Origin: Chryseobacterium sp. Leaf394
GTDB taxonomy: Bacteria; Bacteroidota; Bacteroidia; Flavobacteriales; Weeksellaceae
Direction: 5' to 3'
Assembly (NCBI RefSeq): GCF_001424105.1
Contig: NZ_LMQH01000011.1
Location: 1,325,223 to 1,389,222 of the forward strand
DNA length: 64,000 bases
Shown here: one piece after another, positions 60,716 through 64,000 of the stretch
How the letters are laid out: the number at the start of each line of letters is the position of its first letter
How positions within the stretch are numbered: the first letter of the stretch is position 1
The notes under the pieces: generated by a model
Database searches by the model: none
What the model was told of the DNA's origin: nothing
The model's input: the letters and a program-made list of their open reading frames with translations, nothing else
Made by a program: the position numbers and the translations under genes

Positions 60716-61408
60716 TTAGAATTTAAATGCTAAACCAACCTGGAAGTTGTTGTTTCTGATAGCATCAGAACCGCTTGGTCTGTCTTTAGCAACATCTGTT
60801 ACACCTGCAACGTATCTTGCTGTAAGTCCGATGTTATCTGTGAAATAATATCCTAAACCAATTCCTACACCGAAGTTGAATGTATTCAGGTTATCTTTGT
60901 CGATATCATCTGTGTAACTAGCGTTGGTAGTAGAAGTGTTTGATCCTGTAGTTACAGTCGTCGTTCTGTCACCTTTGTTTTTAGCACTTAACATAAATCC
61001 GAATTCCGGACCTGCTTCAATGTAAAAGTTTGGTACAAAGTTATATTGGAACATCACAGGTACTGTTAAATAATCAAGATTTGTAGAGTAGGATTCAACA
61101 TTTCTTGTTGTAACGCCAGCGATAGTATACTCGTCTCTGCTCTCGATTTTAGCACCTAACTGGTTGTACAAAAGCTCTGGCTGAATGCTGAATGATTCTG
61201 CTACAGGAATATTTGCGAAAACACCTGCGTTAAAACCGATTTTCGATTTCTGATCTTCTAAACCAGCATCTTTAGACAGTGAAGCAACGTTCATACCTGC
61301 TTTCAGACCAAATCTCACTGGAGACATAGATGATCCTGTACTTGGTGTAGTCTGTGCAAATGCCAATGTTGTTGACAAAACTGCAATTCCTAAAATTAAC
61401 TTTTTCAT
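60716..61408 (-). CDS. Outer-membrane beta-barrel protein, paralogue B
   Basis: A 230-residue protein with a signal peptide (AFA/Q). Its strands align one for one with paralogue A: RFGLKAGMNVASLSKDAG, IGFNAGVFANIPVAESFSIQPELLYNQLGAKIES, FYIEAGPEFGFML, TFNFGVGIGLGYYF, IGLTARYVAGVTDV and a C-terminal FQVGLAFKF. Shared segments such as PELLYNQLGAK/PEVLYSQMGAK show duplication followed by loop divergence, mainly in the Ser/Thr-rich external loops. It has a terminator of its own, so the two copies may be separately expressed. Confidence 0.87.
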   Translation of the reverse strand: MKKLILGIAVLSTTLAFAQTTPSTGSSMSPVRFGLKAGMNVASLSKDAGLEDQKSKIGFNAGVFANIPVAESFSIQPELLYNQLGAKIESRDEYTIAGVTTRNVESYSTNLDYLTVPVMFQYNFVPNFYIEAGPEFGFMLSAKNKGDRTTTVTTGSNTSTTNASYTDDIDKDNLNTFNFGVGIGLGYYFTDNIGLTARYVAGVTDVAKDRPSGSDAIRNNNFQVGLAFKF

Positions 61409-61529
61409 AATTTTAAATTTTTAAATATTTTACTAATTTCTATTTCTAAATTGTGTTATCTTTTTTAACAAGACGTGTGGATTCTTTCAAATACTTTGCC
61501 AACAATTATTTTTTTTCTGGCTCAAAATA

Positions 61530-61561
61530 AAATAGCCACTCGCTTTCGCGAATGACTATTT
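61530..61561 (-). terminator. Terminator of aroB
   Basis: A 14-bp stem in minus-strand RNA with two G-U pairs (arms 61530-61543 and 61548-61561), then a T-rich tract. It is imperfect on the plus strand, which supports minus-strand use. Confidence 0.75.
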
Positions 61562-61659
61562 ATATAATTATCTTTAAATCAATTATTTAAGTAAATGAAA
61601 ATTGATATGCTTCGAATAATAGTTTATGATTTAAATCATATTTAAACTTTAAATCAAGG

Positions 61660-62706
61660 TTAAAATCCGCTCAGTTTTTTGTAAAAATTGATTGATTTTT
61701 GAATATTTTCAGTACTGCATTCATGATCAAACACACATGAACCAATTCCTGTGAGCAGAGAAAAATTGATTTTGGCATCAGCATTCTTTTTGTCGTTCAG
61801 TAAAAGATTAAAAATATCTTCTTCTTTAAAGTTATTTAAATCTATAAAACAGAAATGCTTCTGAATATTTTCAATAATTACTTCTGACTCTTCTTTTGAA
61901 ATCAAACCTTCAAGATAGGAGAGATGGCTTTCACAGATCATTCCCAGCGCGACAGCTTCACCATGAAGAATAGGATTTTCGCTTTGGAGACATAAACTCT
62001 CAATAGCATGACCAATGGTATGACCGAAGTTTAAAGTTTTTCTCACATTCTTCTCATTAATATCAGCGTTCACCACCTCCTGTTTTATCTCCATAGACTG
62101 TTGAATAAAAGGTTCTATTCCCAATGCATCCACTTCATGGAGCTGAATTAAATCCTCCCAGTGCTTTTTATCGGCGATCAAACCGTGTTTCAGCATTTCT
62201 GCAAAACCACTTTTCAGTTCTTTTGCCGGAAGCGTTTCTAAGAATTTAGGATAAACATAAATCTGCTCCGGGAAAGAAAATGTTCCCACCATATTTTTAT
62301 AATGCATCAGATCAATTCCCGTTTTTCCACCTATAGAAGCGTCGCACATGGCCAGTAAGGTCGTTGGTATGTTGATAAACTGAATTCCTCTTTTATAGGT
62401 AGAAGCTACAAAACCGCCCAAATCTGTAATCACCCCACCGCCGAGATTGATGATAAGTGCTTTTCTGTCGGCCTTCATCTCTGTAAGAATTTCCCAGAGC
62501 TGATTGACAGTCTGAATATTTTTCATTTCCTCGCCCGCCTCAATTTCAAGGATTTCAAAGGATATTTCGGTTTCTAAATTTCCTAAAAATAAAGGAAGAC
62601 AATATTCGTGTGTATTCTCATCCACCAGAATAAAGATTTTGCTGAATGATTTACCGCTTAAATATTGATTGATTTGCCGGAAACTTTCGTCTAATAAAGT
62701 AATCAT
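61660..62706 (-). CDS. aroB: 3-dehydroquinate synthase
   Basis: This enzyme converts DAHP to 3-dehydroquinate in the shikimate pathway, needing NAD and a divalent metal. The 348-residue protein shows NLGGGVITDLGGFVASTYKRG (NAD binding), IPTTLLAMCDASIGGKTGID, KSGFAEMLKHGLI with a metal-linked Glu, and the His ligands in LNFGHTIGHAIES and LHGEAVALGM. A TAACTTTG box lies upstream on the minus strand. It stands alone, apart from other aro genes. Confidence 0.95.
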   Translation of the reverse strand: MITLLDESFRQINQYLSGKSFSKIFILVDENTHEYCLPLFLGNLETEISFEILEIEAGEEMKNIQTVNQLWEILTEMKADRKALIINLGGGVITDLGGFVASTYKRGIQFINIPTTLLAMCDASIGGKTGIDLMHYKNMVGTFSFPEQIYVYPKFLETLPAKELKSGFAEMLKHGLIADKKHWEDLIQLHEVDALGIEPFIQQSMEIKQEVVNADINEKNVRKTLNFGHTIGHAIESLCLQSENPILHGEAVALGMICESHLSYLEGLISKEESEVIIENIQKHFCFIDLNNFKEEDIFNLLLNDKKNADAKINFSLLTGIGSCVFDHECSTENIQKSINFYKKLSGF

Positions 62707-62744
62707 CGTATGATTTTTTGATAATTAATAGCTGTACTAATCTA

Positions 62745-62752
62745 CAAAGTTA
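62745..62752 (-). promoter_or_regulatory. -7 box of aroB
   Basis: TAACTTTG on the minus strand, 38 bases before the aroB start. Confidence 0.45.
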
Positions 62753-62785
62753 TGATTCTTAATTTCTAACTCGTAACTAAATTAC

Positions 62786-62793
62786 TATCTTTG
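62786..62793 (+). promoter_or_regulatory. -7 box of the pseudouridine synthase gene
   Basis: TATCTTTG, followed by C, 14 bases before the ATG at 62808. Confidence 0.6.
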
Positions 62794-62807
62794 CAAAAAT
62801 ATTTAGA

Positions 62808-63950
62808 ATGAGCAGAGACAACAATAATTCGGGGAGACCTAAAAAACCTAGATCTTCAACAAGAAATTCAGACAGTCCTCGTGCTTCAAGATCAGGAAAT
62901 CCAGGATCAGAACCTTTCAAAAAATCTTTCCCTAAAGCAGGTGAAAGAAATTCTGATTCCAGAAAAAGTTCAGGTACGAGCTACCAGGACAGAATGGATA
63001 AGAAATTCGGAAAAACGGAACAGAAAGATTTTATTACCAATCCAGGTGAAGATAAAAAACCTTTCAAAAAAGCTGCACCGGGAAGAGGTGGCAGCAGACC
63101 TAAAAGTTTTGACGCCAGAGATAAATACGAGAGAGGAAGCCTGAAATACGGAAGAAGACCCGGAGCTGAAGGCAATGAGGATAAAAATAAATCATTTGTT
63201 CAGAAAAGAAGACTGAGCAAGATTGATAAAGATATCCATAAAGATACCATCCGTCTCAATAAATTTATCGCCAATTCAGGAATCTGCAGCAGAAGAGAGG
63301 CCGATGAGCTTATTACTCAGGGCCTGGTGGAAGTAAACGGTAAAGTGGTTACAGAAATGGGTTATCAGGTTCAGAAAGTTGATAAAGTTGTTTTCGACGG
63401 ACAGAACATCACTCCCGAGAAACCGGTTTATGTGCTTTTGAATAAACCAAAAGGATATATTTCAACCACAAAAGACGACAAAGCGAGAAAAACGGTGATG
63501 GATTTGGTGGCAAACGCTTCGCCTTACAGAGTTTTCCCTGTCGGAAGATTGGACCGTTCTACTACCGGAGTTATTCTTTTGACGAACGATGGTCACATGA
63601 CGAAAAAGCTGACACATCCTTCATTTGATGCCAAGAAAATTTATCATGTAACATTGGATAAAAAACTGACGAATGAAGATCTGAAACTAATTGCAGAAGG
63701 AATCCGTTTGGATGAAGGTATTGCAGAAGTAGACCAGATATCTTTCATTGAAGGTAAACCAAGAAATGAAGTAGGAATTGAGATTCACATTGGCTGGAAC
63801 CGTGTAATCAGAAGGATTTTCCAAAGATTAGGATATGAAGTGGAGGCCTTAGACCGTGTAATGTTTGCAGGTTTAACCAAGAAAAACATCAAAAGAGGAC
63901 ACTGGAGAATTCTTACGGAACTGGAAGTGAACAACCTTAAAATGCTTTAA
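62808..63950 (+). CDS. rluB: 23S rRNA pseudouridine synthase, RluB/RsuA family, with long basic extension
   Basis: A 380-residue protein. Residues 1-145 are a low-complexity tail rich in Lys, Arg, Ser, Gly and Pro, probably disordered and RNA-binding; family members usually lack it or have a shorter one. An S4 domain (about 148-195, IRLNKFIANSGICSRREADELI) is followed by the RsuA-type catalytic domain with Asp249 in GRLDRSTTGVILLTNDG. The RVIRRIFQRLGYEVEALDRV motif is typical of RluB, RluE, RluF and RsuA. The exact target uridine (2605 for RluB) is not provable by eye. A perfect terminator ends it. Confidence 0.9.
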   Translation: MSRDNNNSGRPKKPRSSTRNSDSPRASRSGNPGSEPFKKSFPKAGERNSDSRKSSGTSYQDRMDKKFGKTEQKDFITNPGEDKKPFKKAAPGRGGSRPKSFDARDKYERGSLKYGRRPGAEGNEDKNKSFVQKRRLSKIDKDIHKDTIRLNKFIANSGICSRREADELITQGLVEVNGKVVTEMGYQVQKVDKVVFDGQNITPEKPVYVLLNKPKGYISTTKDDKARKTVMDLVANASPYRVFPVGRLDRSTTGVILLTNDGHMTKKLTHPSFDAKKIYHVTLDKKLTNEDLKLIAEGIRLDEGIAEVDQISFIEGKPRNEVGIEIHIGWNRVIRRIFQRLGYEVEALDRVMFAGLTKKNIKRGHWRILTELEVNNLKML

Positions 63951-63971
63951 TTTTATTGAAATTAAATATCA

Positions 63972-64000
63972 AAACTGTCTCAGCTGAGACAGTTTTTTTT
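63972..64000 (+). terminator. Terminator of the pseudouridine synthase gene
   Basis: A perfect 24-base palindrome (AAACTGTCTCAG / CTGAGACAGTTT) followed by T residues to the window end. Confidence 0.92.

Noticed and set aside
1..64000. tRNA, rRNA or transposase genes
   Set aside because: Neither cloverleaf-like sequences nor rRNA segments were noticed on reading, and no open frame resembles a transposase or integrase.

Overview
The window looks like a low-GC Bacteroidota chromosome of the Flavobacteriia, close to Chryseobacterium or a related Weeksellaceae genus. Three things point there. Upstream regions repeatedly carry the Bacteroidota -7 box TAnnTTTG, often within 5-40 bases of the start codon. 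There are type IX secretion (T9SS) C-terminal sorting domains. Typical families are present: GLPGLI, DUF2490, DUF3347, a ResB-CcsA fusion, a SatD-like/DUF3307 pair and an FtsK-LolA-LptF/G neighbourhood. I saw no rRNA, tRNA, CRISPR array, transposase or prophage genes.

Layout. Positions 1-4013 are the tail of a beta-glucan utilisation locus (GH30 fragment, GH3, GH16 lipoprotein). 4206-9024 holds fabI, a hydrophilic stress-type protein, a secreted protein with YadA-like head repeats, an unknown secreted protein and a uridine phosphorylase-like gene. 9145-15248 holds a di-haem peroxidase, a 21-bp repeat array, a T9SS-secreted PhoX-like protein with a duplicated domain, and a leucine-rich-repeat protein. 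15250-24900 is mostly housekeeping (SUI1-domain YciH-like factor, gpmI, acyl-ACP desaturase, HAD-like hydrolase, map, methyltransferase, Gdx/SugE exporter with a Crp-type regulator, era, DoxX, transaldolase). 25053-33202 is a long same-strand run (pepE, PBP4, histidine kinase, LolD-like ATPase, L,D-transpeptidase-like, radC, acyltransferase-like, DUF1697, kdsA, unknown), mostly with very short gaps. 33244-35925 is a TonB-dependent receptor plus a DUF3347 protein. 36187-41925 is the reverse-strand ftsK-lolA-lptF/G neighbourhood, interrupted by an orphan T9SS sorting domain and a small lipoprotein. 42175-52923 holds the ResB-CcsA fusion, a secreted unknown, a LytS/LytTR two-component pair, uvrA and a GLPGLI protein. 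53132-63950 holds a TonB receptor, DUF2490, the SatD-like/DUF3307 pair, purC, purF, two paralogous outer-membrane barrels, aroB and a large-ribosomal-subunit pseudouridine synthase.

Most interesting signals. (1) The SatD-like/DUF3307 pair (56033-57335) is preceded by five copies of a 20-bp inverted repeat, TATAAG-N8-CTTATA or a close variant, set at an exact 29-bp pitch in two groups; the last copy overlaps the -7 box. The SatD-like protein joins a palm/cyclase-looking N-terminus (D8, RGDEFQ) to a C-terminal HTH, and the partner is a membrane protein with His/Asp residues in its helices. This is my best candidate for an under-described regulatory or signalling module. (2) Several intergenic regions (19450-19526, 22291-22339 with 22411-22466, 24019-24246, 55881-55942, 58143-58198) are built of short words repeated with a strict 7-bp period, often as facing inverted arms; a sixth region (11041-11395) is a 21-bp (3 x 7) array. 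(3) Two perfect DnaA-box 9-mers face each other at 46488-46511 in a gene-free AT-rich region. (4) A possible small RNA lies between a promoter at 45581 and a terminator at 45716.

Family names are recognised from motifs and overall sequence character; no database search was run.
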